From Pampus argenteus (taxonomy: Eukaryota > Chordata > Actinopteri > Scombriformes > Stromateidae): DNA of 64,000 bases. Under the pieces are notes generated by a model, which saw nothing but the letters and a program-made list of their open reading frames with translations, did no database searches and had not been told where the DNA came from. Position numbers and translations under genes: made by a program. The stretch covers positions 18,742,001-18,806,000 of the forward strand of contig CM072866.1 in assembly GCA_036937835.1 (NCBI GenBank). Direction: 5' to 3'. Shown piece after piece: positions 40,321 through 52,859 of the stretch; position 1 is the stretch's first letter, and each line of letters starts with the position of its first letter.

Positions 40321-41859
40321 CATTTTTTCCTCCTACTAAATTCTTAGTTGCCTCCCACCTCTTTCTGTATGGAAATGTGGTACATCACATTACGTCTTCC
40401 CTATTGCTTATTGCTTCAGGGTATGTACAGTGTAATGTTAAAGATTAATTTCATGGTCTGCTATTTACATGATGTTTACCCTGGAATGACACAGTAAAAG
40501 GGGGATCATTATAATATACATTGTAGCTAAGTATACAAGTATATATTCTCACTAAGTATGTGTTTTATTTTAATTCAAAGAAATCTCTGTTGTGTTTCAC
40601 TCATTATGTTGCAAATTTGCTCTCACAGACCTCATGCCAAATTATCAAACATTTTCCACAGTGACCCAGCACACACTCAGGATACACATACAGCCCAAGC
40701 TCGCAGGCGGGGTAAGGAAAAACATGCGCTCCCTTGATCTCCTAATCTCACATACTGGGCTGCACTACACGCCAGCAGACTAGCAGATGGGCAATTCTTC
40801 ACACTGGGTTTTTCAGGTTTGTGGGGAAACAGTAGACGCAGCAGGTTACACAGAGCAGTGTTTGGGGGCAGCAAGAGCCATCATCAGTCCTTCAACATCA
40901 GCCTTTTCCCCTGCTTAGTAAACCAACAGCTCCAAGCATCAACACTGCCTCAACAGCCTGCTTGATTACAGGAACCACCACAGATTTTTCTGTCAATAAT
41001 AATAATTATTTAAAAAATAAATAAATAAATAAAAATAAAGCAAGAATGCACATAAGCAGTTATTTTGCATTAGCAATATATATTTTGTCAGAAAAGTAAT
41101 GCTGCCTGGATTATATATTTTTTAATCAAAATAATGACAAAATGTTAATATTAATATTAAGACCAATGTAGTTAATCATAAGGTGAGGTAATTCATAGTC
41201 AAATGAGATTCATCATGTGACTGTTTCGCTCAGCTCTATGGAGGTTTTTTAGCATCCTTCATGTTTATCATTTTGGTTTTAACTGTACACTACCTACTCA
41301 GCTAAAAATGGCAACCAGACTAAGATAGCGACTAGCTGGAGAACACAGTGAAGCATTTAGCAGCTAAAGAACCAGATACGTCTCTTAAGAGTTTGTGCAG
41401 GGTAAATCAGAACTAAAAGAAGAGACTTGAATGTTAATGTTTCTCTATGACAGTTGGATGTGTAAATAAGCATCTGCCAATGTTGTGTGTACAGCTCGTT
41501 TCCACTGACACTGTAAATTTTAGCAAGATTATGTTTATGTTGAGGCAAACAAACACTTGGTTAAGGTTGGGGAAAGACTATAGATAAATATTAAGGTTAA
41601 AGCAGATGGGACCTGAACCTTCATCAGTACTAAAAGCACTCAGTGGACACAAATATTTGCAACACAGCTGTATATGAAAGTAATTTGTAGAAGAGAGATT
41701 CATAATGGCTTCCCCTTACTATAAACAGAATTACAAATATCTATCCGCACTGCAAAATCTGGAGCTGTTAATCATTAACCAACGTAACATAAAGTGCTAC
41801 TTAATCAGCAAAACTATCCACCAATTCATATAGTCTTGGAGGAATGTGAGACAGTATGA

Positions 41860-42130
41860 TGGCAAAAACACACTTGATCTAATTGAGTTTCCATCCGGCC
41901 AGATCTAGTACATCTTAACAAGTCATTTGAGGATATAATCGATTAATTGTCACCACTATAGCCTTGTTTCACTGATCCTGGATTGGCTAGATAATCTGCC
42001 TGGTGTGTACCACCTGTGATATAGTGAAGTCCAAATTAACCTGAGGGAGTCAAGGAGCCCAAAAGACATCAGTTAGCCCAAAATGAGGCCTCTCCTCCCA
42101 AAGCCCACTTATAGCATCCCTACCTCCCCT
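41860..42130. promoter_or_regulatory. Candidate conserved non-coding element
   Basis: Includes TGATCTAATTGAG, ATAATCGATTAATTGTC and CCAAATTAACCTGAGGG. Repeat-free. Confidence 0.25.
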
Positions 42131-42854
42131 GGCACATACCCTCACCTTGCCTCTAAATCAAACAGTGAGTTCTTTTATTAATGGCCTTGTCAGCAGAGTT
42201 AACATTTATTTCATGTGTATTCATCTGAACAGGTTTTACAAATGGCCTAGTGCTTGTGAACCTGCTCTTGAAAAATTAGCCTTGTTTTATACCCCTCTCC
42301 TCATGAATTTCAGTGACTACATGAATGTATGGCTATGTGTCTACTTATATACTGTTTTTTGCCTTAGGGTAAAAAAAATGAAAAACTGCTATATTTAGAG
42401 TGCTCCCAAATATAACAGCAAGTGGTAGTTCGTTAAAAGCAAGAGGAAATAATTTATAACACTGAGGCAGTTTTGATGGTTAAAAAAAAAAGAACCCCAG
42501 GTAAAATTGCAGAATATCACGGTACCTCAACTACTTATGATGCAAAATATGACAATGTTTTGAAAATCACCATTATAATAGAAAAGATCCACAAGGTAAC
42601 TGAAGTGAAATGTACAAGCATTACGTGCAGCATGTTGTTTACTGTTAACAGACCACCAGACATTAAAAAAATGAAGTGTAACAGAAGGAAGTCGTATAAA
42701 AGATGCCAATAAAAGTGTTTTACCTTGCAGATCCATTCAGTGATAGTGTTGGACCCAACAGATCTCCATCACAAATACATCCTCACAGTTTTGTGTTTAA
42801 AGAACTGCTGGCATCCAAACATGTTTATTAACTTTGTGGTCAGACTATTCACCA

Positions 42855-43020
42855 CTTTGGTCCAGACTGAAATAACTATAATATCTATAATATTGATATA
42901 TCTATGAAATAATCTAACTGTGGGATGCATTGTCATGCAATTTGGTACAGATATTCATGGTTCAATGGGGATTAATCATAATGACTTTTGTGATCCTCCA
43001 AGTTTTCCTCTAGTGCCACA
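42855..43020 (+). repeat. Dispersed repeat C, copy 2
   Basis: CTTTGGTCCAGACTGAAATA, CAATTTGGTACAGATATTC, ATGGTTCAATGGGGATTAAT and TTTTCCTCTAGTGCCAC. Same family and orientation as 38894-39140. Confidence 0.75.
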
Positions 43021-44160
43021 TACTGAGAACAATTTTCCTTAATTACTGAAATATCTAAACCTTGATTTGAACTTCTAAAAATGTTCAATGACGTCACTTT
43101 AAAAACACACTGAATGTTTATGCAGGGATCAAAGCATTGCCAGTTCAAAAACAGCAAGATATTTTTCACATCATTGTCAAAAATTTTGACAAGGTTTCAA
43201 AGTCAACTTTCTTTTGCAGTCTTACAATCTTTACACCATTCTTATGTATATGACACCATAGGTAAAGCTGCACAGCCAATACATTGTCCTTCAGTACATG
43301 ACACCTTAGCCTTACTAATGAGCTATTTAACAGCACCGTGAAGGAACAGCAGTTAAACGAAAGGCCCCTTGTGGATTTGGTGAGAGCGTGTCAAGACTGA
43401 AAGAGATAGTAATACGTCACATTGACAGGAGAAAGAATGAATGAATCATTTTTTTTGCAGACGTTTTAATGCAAGTCTAAACTCACAACTTTCCCCCCCC
43501 GGTCACAAACCCAAATCAAAATGACACCCATCAGAACCTATGATATGTTTCAAATCTGCCTCAACTGTGTGGCAATAATATACATGATTTATTTATAGTC
43601 TGACTTGCTGTAAAATCAACAGTTGTCTTAATGCAACCAACACCATACTATCTATAATAGACATTAATTGACACAGGATACTTAAATAGAGCCTTTGTTC
43701 CTACCTAAACTATTTTTAACTATTCCTCTGAGATACACCAGGCGGTTTATGAACCAGAAAACAAGTTCTTGTGGTTCTCCGCATTAAAGCTTATGAGTAT
43801 TCATGAGCGGGAGTAGGCAGCACTCTCCAATGGGACTGTGATCAACAGAAACCGTCAGTCAGTCACTGTCAATGTGAGCTTCTAGCTCAGGGGACATTGT
43901 TAGTTTCTATTACGACACAATACTTGCATTCAGACCCCAATAACTTATCTCATAAGAGCCATAGCATATGGAGATAAAACAGAACAGGCTACCTTTGGAA
44001 AGCCACAGATGGCTGTCACAGATGTTGAAAGTCAGTTGTTATTGCATCTGTGACAAATTCATGTAGATACTTCAGTTTCCAAATTTAAGGGAGGAAAAAT
44101 AATTAATCTAATTCCATCATAAATACTTCGGTCTGGTTCCCAACCTCATCAGTGACACAT
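43021..44160. other. Non-coding; no gene recognised
   Basis: Unremarkable AT-rich DNA with a C-run near 43493-43500. Open frames are at most 75 codons and unrecognised. Confidence 0.5.
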
Positions 44161-45087
44161 AGTAGGGATGTTGCTGTTTAACCGATTATCGGTTAATTGC
44201 TGTTAATAATTTAACCAATTAAAATATATCTAGAAGAGGGACATGCAGTGTAGATCTGCTATAGTATACAGTGGCACCACTAGGTGAAGCTTACTCTTTG
44301 AGGAAGAAAAAGTCACAGATTGCCTCGACCTGCTCACTGTGTCGTGTTGATGAACACTGAAGCGTAAAGTTGTGAAAATTGTGAAAAACCTTGAACAGAA
44401 GCGGCTGCTGGGTTAATGCAGGCTGAGAGCTGAGTGTCAGACAGCAGGACTCTAAATACACGTTTCCAACAAAATCAACACAGTGATGAACCGTATAAGC
44501 AACACTGTATTGATCATTTGAGTGATGACAGTAAATGGACTGAAGTTGGAGTGACAGTATTGTTCGTCCCTGATGCAGCTGAGCAGATGTTTCCAGCAGC
44601 TGGACTAACGTGAGCTACAGTGAACAACGCACATTACTCCATCATGTAGCTCACGTTTACAGATTACTTTAAATAAAACCAGTCAGACTGAAGTCCGCTG
44701 GGGGTAAAATTACTGTTGAAGGTTACAGTTTTGATGAAATGTTGATTCATTATTAGGTATGTCCAACACATCTATGTTGATCTAATTAATGTCCTCTAGT
44801 GAGGCAGGAAATTGTGCAGCTGTTCGCTGTGTGTAACACATTGTATTTTGTCAGACCAGTTGTTAAATAGTAATTTTAAATGAAGTAATGATTTTGTGTT
44901 AGTTTACCATTCAAGTAACTCAGTGTTTACTTGTTCTGTTCATCTCTTTTGTGTTGAACATAGGTCATGTCAGTGGTTAAAATGGTTTTCCAATGGCAAT
45001 ACACATATTTCATAAATAATTATGATTAACTGATTATCGATTGTTAAGGCAGTTTAAAAAAAACTGTTTAAAATGTGCATCCCTACT
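44161..45087. mobile_element. Non-autonomous hAT-like transposon (about 927 bp)
   Basis: Perfect 10-bp terminal inverted repeats: AGTAGGGATG at 44161-44170 and CATCCCTACT at 45078-45087. A related subterminal motif lies near each end: the 19-bp palindrome TTAACCGATTATCGGTTAA at 44178-44196, and TTAACTGATTATCGATTGTTAA-like sequence near 45028-45050. The interior has no transposase frame. An 8-bp target duplication is not evident, so it is an old copy. The TAGGGATG-type ends are typical of hAT MITEs. Confidence 0.75.
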
Positions 45088-45231
45088 GCTGAAACTGAAA
45101 GCATGAAATGTTGAGACAAAAAACCCCACATACATTTAGAACTGTTGGTATTAGGTAAAAAAAAAAATTAAAAATAAGAATACTACTGGTGCATTAGTCA
45201 TTTAAAGCTATTTCATTCATACAGTGTAGTA

Positions 45232-45233
<2 letters not shown>

Positions 45234-45264
<31 letters not shown>
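45234..45264. repeat. (CA)n microsatellite
   Basis: Uninterrupted AC/CA dinucleotides, immediately followed by the 46-bp repeat. Confidence 0.97.
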
Positions 45265-45265
<1 letters not shown>

Positions 45266-45310
45266 GCTGGATCAGGGTCCTCCACTCGGCGCAAGTTATT
45301 GTTCTCCTGG
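45265..45310 (+). repeat. 46-bp CA-adjacent repeat, copy 2
   Basis: Directly abuts the (CA)n microsatellite at 45234-45264. Differs from the copy at 30948 by three substitutions, two of them at or near a CG dinucleotide. Confidence 0.85.
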
Positions 45311-48300
45311 TATTACTATGTAATACAGCACACATACAGCATATGCTTTGTCTATTATTACCTACAAACTGAAAAGTGGAAACAATACATACACTGTATA
45401 TCACACCAACTTCTATTAGTCCACTGATAATCATGAGTCTTATTTCCAATAATTAGCCCTGGACATAATGAAGATGCAATTTCAGAAATACTGCTTACGT
45501 CATTTCAGCCCGAATTAACCGCTGGTTTAACTGGCTGGAAAATGTACCATCATGGGCCGTTTATTAGCTACAATTCATCGTTTTATTTGCATGGGCTATG
45601 TGCCTGCTTTCACAATCACATTTAAAGCAGAAAAAAAATAAGGACCACTGTCAGTCAACTGGGAAAATATACAACAGACATCACAACACCCCCCTAACTA
45701 CTAGTAATTTATGTAGTACTCCTGTTTTAGAGCCAGACATTGGAAAATGCAGAAAGAGAGAGAGACTACAAAGAAATTAAGAAGGAGGCCTGGCAGCGGT
45801 GAAAGTGACAGCCTGGCATGCAAATGTGCCCATTTATCTTGCTGGGGAACACTGGGCGTGCTTTATCTCATCTAGGAGGAACAGTTCATCTCACCTCGAC
45901 AGCCATTTGGATGCACTAGACTTAAAAAGCATGGTCTCTAAACTGGATAGCAACTGTGCAACTGTACAAATGTTCAGGTTTGCTCACCTCAGATAGCCTC
46001 CTCTGCTCTTACAGCATGTATGTCAGCTGTGACCTGAACCTGAGCTGCATGTTAAACTAGCTTCCTCTCATCACCCCATTAACTTCAACTGTATTTAATG
46101 ACTATGTAACATTGTGTATGTGTGTATGCAAGCAAGCAACTACTGTATGTAGTTGGTATCAACGATTCAAATAACTCTTTTCCTTTGGCTCGCAGACGTT
46201 TAGTGGAAAGTAGACTGGCAGCTAGAACATATTGGCTGATATGACAAAATGAATTACCCTCATCTGTTTCATAGAGAGGTTTTAAAACTACAGAAGACTG
46301 CATCAAATATACTTGAAATGTGCAGAGTTGGCTTGTGTACTAAGGTTTGTGATTAGTCAAAAAAAAAAAACTATTTCTAAATTTACCTTCCATTTGTTAA
46401 ATATACTTGAGGATTTAAGGATTAAGGATTACACACCTACATATGCACATATGGACATGTGAATATACACACTTACATTATGCACACCCAAGTAGCTTTA
46501 CTGAGAAGCGGGCAGCACAGATATGTTCACCAAGCTGCATGAATTTTCAACTTCACTCATAGTACTCAGTGCTTTCTTTCCTATCACCAAGGCAGAGATT
46601 TACCATTCCAATTTTGGAGAAATTTCAACAATACATTCATTGTCCAATAACTTCAAGAGCACATAAAGTATATGGCTTTTATAAAACTTTTGATTTCTTA
46701 TGGTGTAGCATTTAATGACATACATTTTCAGAGCAGAAAACATTTTCACTGCCTGGATGCACAAGTAATCTGTATATTAATTCTGTGCCTATTAAATTCC
46801 TGACTATCTCATCCATGGCACTCAACTCCTTAATGAAGTATGAACACTCCTCCTGCCTCTTCTGCATGTTTGCATACATTTTATGTACCTTTGCTAATAA
46901 CTGTGAAATGGACAGACAAAAGCTGCACTTAATGACCGAGTCAACAACAATTCTCAGTACTTTCTTACCTGTTACAAAAGAAAGTCCTCACATGAAGCCT
47001 TAGTCACTTCTGTCAGCAACCTGTCCATCGTCCGTATTTTTCTGCACACATGAAGGAAGAAGACAAATGTGAGGAGGCAGCAACACCACAGGACAGCCAA
47101 TAACAGCAGTGGAAAAGCTTCTCCAGCCTCTCCTGTTTTGTTTAGTGGAGCCTCATCAGCACTGGCACTTTAACCATCCTCATTGTTTGACATCCAGGGA
47201 ACAAGGTTACACAGCAAGAGGCAGCGGTAGAGGCAATGTTTTAAATGGTTTGAGTTGAGAGTAGCAGTGTCCAGGGCTGGTCCCAGAGGGCAGTGTCGGC
47301 TCCAGATAGCGCTGACAAAGTAGCAATGCTGCAGCATATAAATATCACTGACACATGACCAAATGTGCAAGCATCACTGTGGTTGTTATAAACTTAACTG
47401 ATCATAAGAAGAAATGCTTCAGGGTCTGGACAATTTACCACCTGTGTTAATAATTTCCTGCATGAAGACCCAGGATTTACATTTAATATATGCAAAAATA
47501 AGTGTTTTTGCTGATGATGAGTGACATGCCCCCACATGCCAGATCACTCATCTCTCTCAAAACTGATGATAACTTCCTCATTTCTTACTGCCTTATGTTA
47601 CTCCTCACTGTACCATACTACTAATGTAAATACTATTAGATCAGCTGTAAGCGAAGAAGACATGAATATTCACTAAAATCCACAGACTGTGTTACATTAT
47701 TCGTAGAGTATGTGGGCAAAAGTGTCCACGTGATCCACTTTGCATTAGTGCAGATGCAGCTGTGCTTCAGGCCCATGTCAACAAAGAAAGTGAACACCTA
47801 AGCATCATTTACCAAATGGAGAGCTTTAAAGGAAAACATAGCCTCTGTCCCGCATCTCTTCCAATAAATCAGCATCATTGACAACTGGACAGACTCCAGT
47901 TTTAAAAGGCGTTTCACCATGCCAAGCTAGGGACATATAAAATGTGAACATATTCCTGTCTCGATGTTTCACTGCTATTCATATTGGCCAAGTGTTAAAC
48001 TGCTTTTGTTGGGGGAACCTATAACTTCAGAATGCATCTAACACTGTATGGATGTGATTTATTAGCACACTATAAACTAATGTAGCCCCCTCTCTCTTAT
48101 TCTGATAACCTGAAATGGCTGGACACTGATTAGAAGCCTGCAAAAAATACTCGTGCAAATGGGGTTGCATGCACACAGTATGTATGTATGTATGTATGTA
48201 TTATACCATTGTTTGTATGAACATTTGCTCGAAATTATTTGATGTGGTTATCAACTTAAATTCTTTTATTTATTTATTTATTTTATGGAAACACTTAAAC

Positions 48301-48413
48301 CTTCTTACATATAAAGCAATTAATTCCCTCAGGTAAATTTTGAATTATTATTTTAATGTATTATGAATAATGTACGAAATAAAAATAAATAATGAATCGT
48401 CTCATTTATTTGA
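45311..48413. other. Non-coding; microsatellite, no gene recognised
   Basis: All open frames are under 75 codons. Contains the (GTAT)n at 48178-48201. I see no exon-like segment. Confidence 0.5.
48178..48201. repeat. (GTAT)n microsatellite
   Basis: Six tetranucleotide units. Confidence 0.95.
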
Positions 48414-48810
48414 GCATAAATGACCTAAGACATGATCAGATTTTTATAAAAAAGCTTAAATAAACAACCCAATCTCACATATTTGTGTGAGGCAAGAGTA
48501 TGTGAATCCTTGCTTTCAGCAATTGGTGTTGTGAAGCTCAGACTCACACCTGATTGCGAGTCCATTGATTCAAAACACCTGACTCTAATTTCCCCTTCAA
48601 ATGGTTTGAATTTGTTGAAGTTGTTTTACATACTTTTGCCACACACAAATATGTAACATTGGATAATTTACCCCCAATAAATAAATATAGTGTCTCATTT
48701 GTTTATGTCTCCTTATCTAGTTTTAAAACTTGCAATGAAAATCTGATCACGTTGTAAATCATATTTATGCAGGCAAATTCTAAAGGGCCCACAAACTTTC
48801 AAGCACCACT
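48414..48810. mobile_element. Internally deleted Tc1-like transposon
   Basis: The right end AACTTTCAAGCACCACT is the terminal inverted repeat of a common fish Tc1-like family. Long inverted arms remain: GTGATCAGATTTTC-type and ATATTTGTGTG-GGCAA-AGTATGTGAA phrases occur at the left (48438-48510) and in reverse complement at the right (48627-48760). CACCTGATTG...CACCTGACTCTAATTT follows near the junction. The whole transposase gene is missing, and the outer left arm is truncated. Confidence 0.8.
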
Positions 48811-48914
48811 TTAAGTGAAATTCATTATTTTTCCACACATTGGCAAAAACCTTCTTACATTCACTACTGAAGCACTCACAAGCTTAAGTTACTTAAGTGG
48901 TGCTTTTGTTACTG

Positions 48915-49870
48915 TAGGGCTGTGCCTGAATTTTGTCAGTTAAAAATCAGATCCGGCTGTTCAAAATAAAGATTCAACTATTTATACATGGGATTTCAAA
49001 CCTGACAAACAAAGGAATGAGCAGAAAAAGCCCAAAACAGACACCAATGCCCAGTCTGGCCTGCAACTTGCAAGATGTGAGATTTTGAACACAGCTAAAT
49101 CAATGAGTTAACTTCGCTGCTCTTCGCTCTCCCTCTCAGTTTAGCTGCCATGAACCGCTGTAGAGCAAGTAAAAACAGCCACCATCACCATTGAGACAGA
49201 ATAAACACACCCCACTCACTTTCTAAAGCGATCCAAGTAAGAGATTTAAGTCTGGGCAGAGATACATAACTGAAGTATGCGTTACTGTAAGCTTAAATAC
49301 TGACTGACTTCAAGGACCGCTGAGTCCTGTGTTTGTTGCCACAGGAATACTGTTGAAGTAGTTAATGTTGCTGCTACCTAATGATAGTTTGGCTGCCGTG
49401 TGAAAGCTTTAATATATTGTATTTATTTTTGTAAAAAGCTGGAGACTGGCTGCCTGGCTGCCAGATTGCTATAGCTGCCCCCTGGGTGATAAAAAACAAT
49501 CACAGAATGTCTCTCGGCTGCTTATCATCTGTGTTAGTTCCACTTTATGGACCGCTTGTGTTAACTTTGCCACCGTCTGTTAAACTTAGTTACAGCCAAC
49601 GAGCCTCGCACCGTATCACAGTGTAATAAACAGTAATTATTGTGTCTCCCCACAGCTGTTAGGATCCCTCTTTGCCTTTTGCCTCTTTATTTATTTAATG
49701 TATTTTATTAATATTTAATATTTATCTATTATAATTATTGCTAATAATCATACCTGTTCATATCAGTGCCCAACAACACATTTATGTTTAATTTTTTTTA
49801 AAAGGTTTCCTTTAAACATTAAAAACAGAAATAAATTCACGACATTGCCGGCTATGAAATTATTGACATC
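48915..49870. other. Non-coding; possible decayed hAT element, unproven
   Basis: Begins with TGTAGGGCTGTGCCTGAA, reminiscent of a hAT terminus, and contains a CG-containing interior, but no matching inverted end was found. Left unassigned. Confidence 0.25.
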
Positions 49871-50044
49871 TCGGATGTTTTTGCAGCTGTATCACAAAGT
49901 AGCTGTAGCAGCACTGGCTAACACCACCTGCATAGATCACTTTGCTAATTTGCAGATGTGAGCAAAGATTTATGTTGGTGTATGTGGTTCATACATTTTT
50001 AAGATCATTGACCTCATCATTGATCAAACCGGACACAAAATGGT

Positions 50045-50150
50045 CTCAGTTCAGAATCAGAATCATCTTTAATGTCATTGTATTTTGTACAACGAAAATT
50101 GAGAATTGAGTTCAATACCATCACAGTGTGTCTACACAAAAAAACACCAC
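50045..50150 (+). repeat. Teleost dispersed repeat fragment (CAGAATCAGAATC type)
   Basis: TTCAGAATCAGAATCATCTT followed by TAATGTCATTGTATTTTG and TACAACGAAAATTGAG. The same phrase recurs in many fish genomes near retrotransposon 3' ends. Class not resolved. Confidence 0.5.
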
Positions 50151-51719
50151 TGCAAATTAAACCCAGGCCTAGTAACTGTGGATTAGGTCTGTGGATAATC
50201 TTAAGTAACCGGGCCATGATTTCTGTAAAGAGACATTGCTTATGAATTTCAAATGTATTTCTTTGGTACTTTGAGCACTACAATCAAGTGCCATTCAGCT
50301 CCATTGTACTGGAGTGACGGCTGATATCTCCAAAACTAGGTGAATCACACCGAAACAATTTGGATGGATAGACAGCACTCAGGGTAAGGTAGAAAATATA
50401 TCTTTAAATTTTGGGTGAACTGCCCCTGCACTCTGCAATTATGAATGCAAAATTCATCAAAGTGCAAAGCAAGAGGTTAAAAGCATTTGTTAACCAACTA
50501 ACTTCAATGTGCCACAATGATGAGTAAATCTGGATGCCACAGCTTTTTTCTTTCTTTTCAGTTTTTCCAACACGGACAAGCAAAATATAAAAGAAGCAAC
50601 CTTATATAACTTTTAAAAAAACCTGCACACAGTGGTGGATTTTGTTACCTTTTCAAGGCTAGAAAAGATCAGTGGCACTATCTATTTATTTGTGTCCATT
50701 TCAAGCTCATTTCCTGCTAAGCTGAGCTGAGCTGGAGTGTCTCGGTGTACTCTTATAAGTTTGTACCAATACAATCAACAGAAAAACATATGGCACAAAA
50801 GATGACAATGAAATGTTTGTGATCGTTGCTCTTTTGAAATGAACCAAGCTAATAAGTCAATCCTCACTAAAGCAAGGTTATAAATAACCATGTTTCTGAA
50901 AAATGGTGGTCCTTTTGAAGTTCATTAAAAAGCTTTAAAATAAAATAATAATTAGCTCCAGTAAAAGCTTAGGAGTTTTGGGAGTGCAGGAGTAATTATT
51001 TTACATTTAAAACATTAGGTTCATAGGTGAAAACAACATCTCAGTTCAATGAGTTCAAATATACCACCATATATATGGCAGTATCCATATCTAGCATGAG
51101 TTAGTTAAGCTGCTCAAAAGACGCAAATATACATAGATTTCAATTGTTCTTTTTTAATAAACAGTGTGTCACTGGCATAACTGAATTAGTGTAATCTAAC
51201 ACAAAGCTGAAATTCTGTGAATATCCTGGAAACTCAGCTGTGAAGAATATCAATATCTGAACTCAAAAAAGACGGATAATGATCTCAAACTCCTCTGAGA
51301 GGCAAAATTATGACAAGACACTAAGACACTGTTAATACATGAAGCTATTCTATAAGGCAGTAAGTTACTCTTAGATTAGATTTTGAGCAGAGGAAAGCCA
51401 AAAGCATTTATCTCATATTTGTAAATATCATATCAGGAGAAATAATGTGTGTAGACGCCATACAAAGACGAGTTTAGAGTTTTGAAAATGAAGAAAAGAC
51501 GTGAATGGGACTGCCATGATTTCATTATGCACCAAAACCTGTTTACTGCCTCAACGGACTCCTACATCTTATCAAAAGTCGCTTTGGATGGCAAACGCGG
51601 CCCAGTCTCAAAGTGAACTGCTGATTCTCAGTAAGCTTTTGACAAGGCCAATTACACAGATGGATAGCCGTTTTCTCTGGGTAAAAACAGACCAGCTGAA
51701 CTGAGCTGTGTTCCCTGTC
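50151..51719. other. Non-coding; no gene recognised
   Basis: AT-rich, open frames under 70 codons, no repeats identified. Confidence 0.5.
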
Positions 51720-51905
51720 AAGTGTCCCTCACCAGCAAGCCCTTCTTAAAAACACTTCAGGCAACTCATATCTGATGAGGTGTCTGCTTTTCCAACAGCA
51801 ATTGCCATGACACAAAGTGCTGTTACCTAATCACAGCACTAATAATCTATAACACATAGCTATAAGAGGTTGGCTGTTGTGGTGTAATACAGCTTCCAAG
51901 TCATT
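51720..51905. promoter_or_regulatory. Candidate conserved non-coding element
   Basis: Contains CATATCTGATGAGGTG, CAGCAATTGCCATGACAC and TTACCTAATCACAGCACTAA. Repeat-free. Confidence 0.25.
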
Positions 51906-52439
51906 AAAGAAAACATCTTACAAGAGGAAGGAGAGTTTTAAGGAGCTCGACAGCTTCCTATTCACACTGATTGGTGTTTTCAGTAATATGCATTAATAGG
52001 ATCTAAATTGTCAACACTTGATTTTTTTTTCTCAAGACAGCACAATGATGATGAATCTCGATGTTACTAGGTACCAATGGGAACATTAGGCTACATCAAG
52101 GTTTTAAAAACACGAATCTTGGGGACTTATAGTCAACAAGCATTACAGATAGGGATTTTCAGTAACTTAATATATTTCCTGACAATGTGACACAAGCCAT
52201 GTTGACACACTGTCAGACTGGCAAGCTCCAAGATGCTGTGTAAGACAAGCAGCTTGACAGATGAAACGCTGACACATCACAAAACAAAAAGTCAAGACAG
52301 AGGCAGAAACATATCCAGATACGACCAAAGCCAGATTCAAGGAGCCAGTCCATGTTTGAGTCAAGACTCCTGCAGCGAGCGCTCTGGAGAACACCACACC
52401 ATAATGCGTAATCAAAGACTGATATCCTAGTAGGCACAA

Positions 52440-52855
52440 CTTAGCCCGAGCAAAACAGGGCAGTATTATCTTCAAGCACATTCCTAAAGCTATTAAAAAT
52501 TAATTGTTCCTCTTTATGCAGTGTAAAGTTAGTATCTGGAGCAATATAGCTGCAGTTATATCCTCGGTAGTATAATAATCATCATCAGCTTGGTTAATGG
52601 GTCTGTGCCAATGTACAATAAATGCAGTGAAACTGTGCGGAAAATTACGCAAATCATAAGCTGAATTACGATTCTCCATTGATTCCTGCTTTCTAAACAC
52701 AATTAACACCGTTTCCAATACAGCAATGATTTTGCTGCTCCAAATATGGGCTGATGACATTGCAGCCACACACAAAAACTCAAACCTCAAGCCCTCGCAA
52801 AATTTGATTAGAGCCATCTTTGGTTCAGAGAAGAGAGCAAAAGAGGAGGAGGGGG
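52440..52855. promoter_or_regulatory. Candidate conserved non-coding element
   Basis: Contains AATTACGCAAATCATAAGC (octamer/CEBP-like), CTGAATTACGATTCTCC, ACACAATTAACACCG and CCAATGTACAATAAATGC. A minus-strand open frame of 120 codons covers it, but the translation has no known domain and no good start context, so I favour regulatory DNA. Judged by eye. Confidence 0.32.
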
Positions 52856-52859
52856 GTGT

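Noticed and set aside
48915..49870. Complete hAT element starting TAGGGCTGTGC
   Set aside because: The left terminus looks plausible but no complementary right terminus is present.
52167..52481. 104-codon minus-strand frame as a possible gene
   Set aside because: No recognisable family and no coherent exon boundaries; treated as part of a candidate conserved non-coding region.
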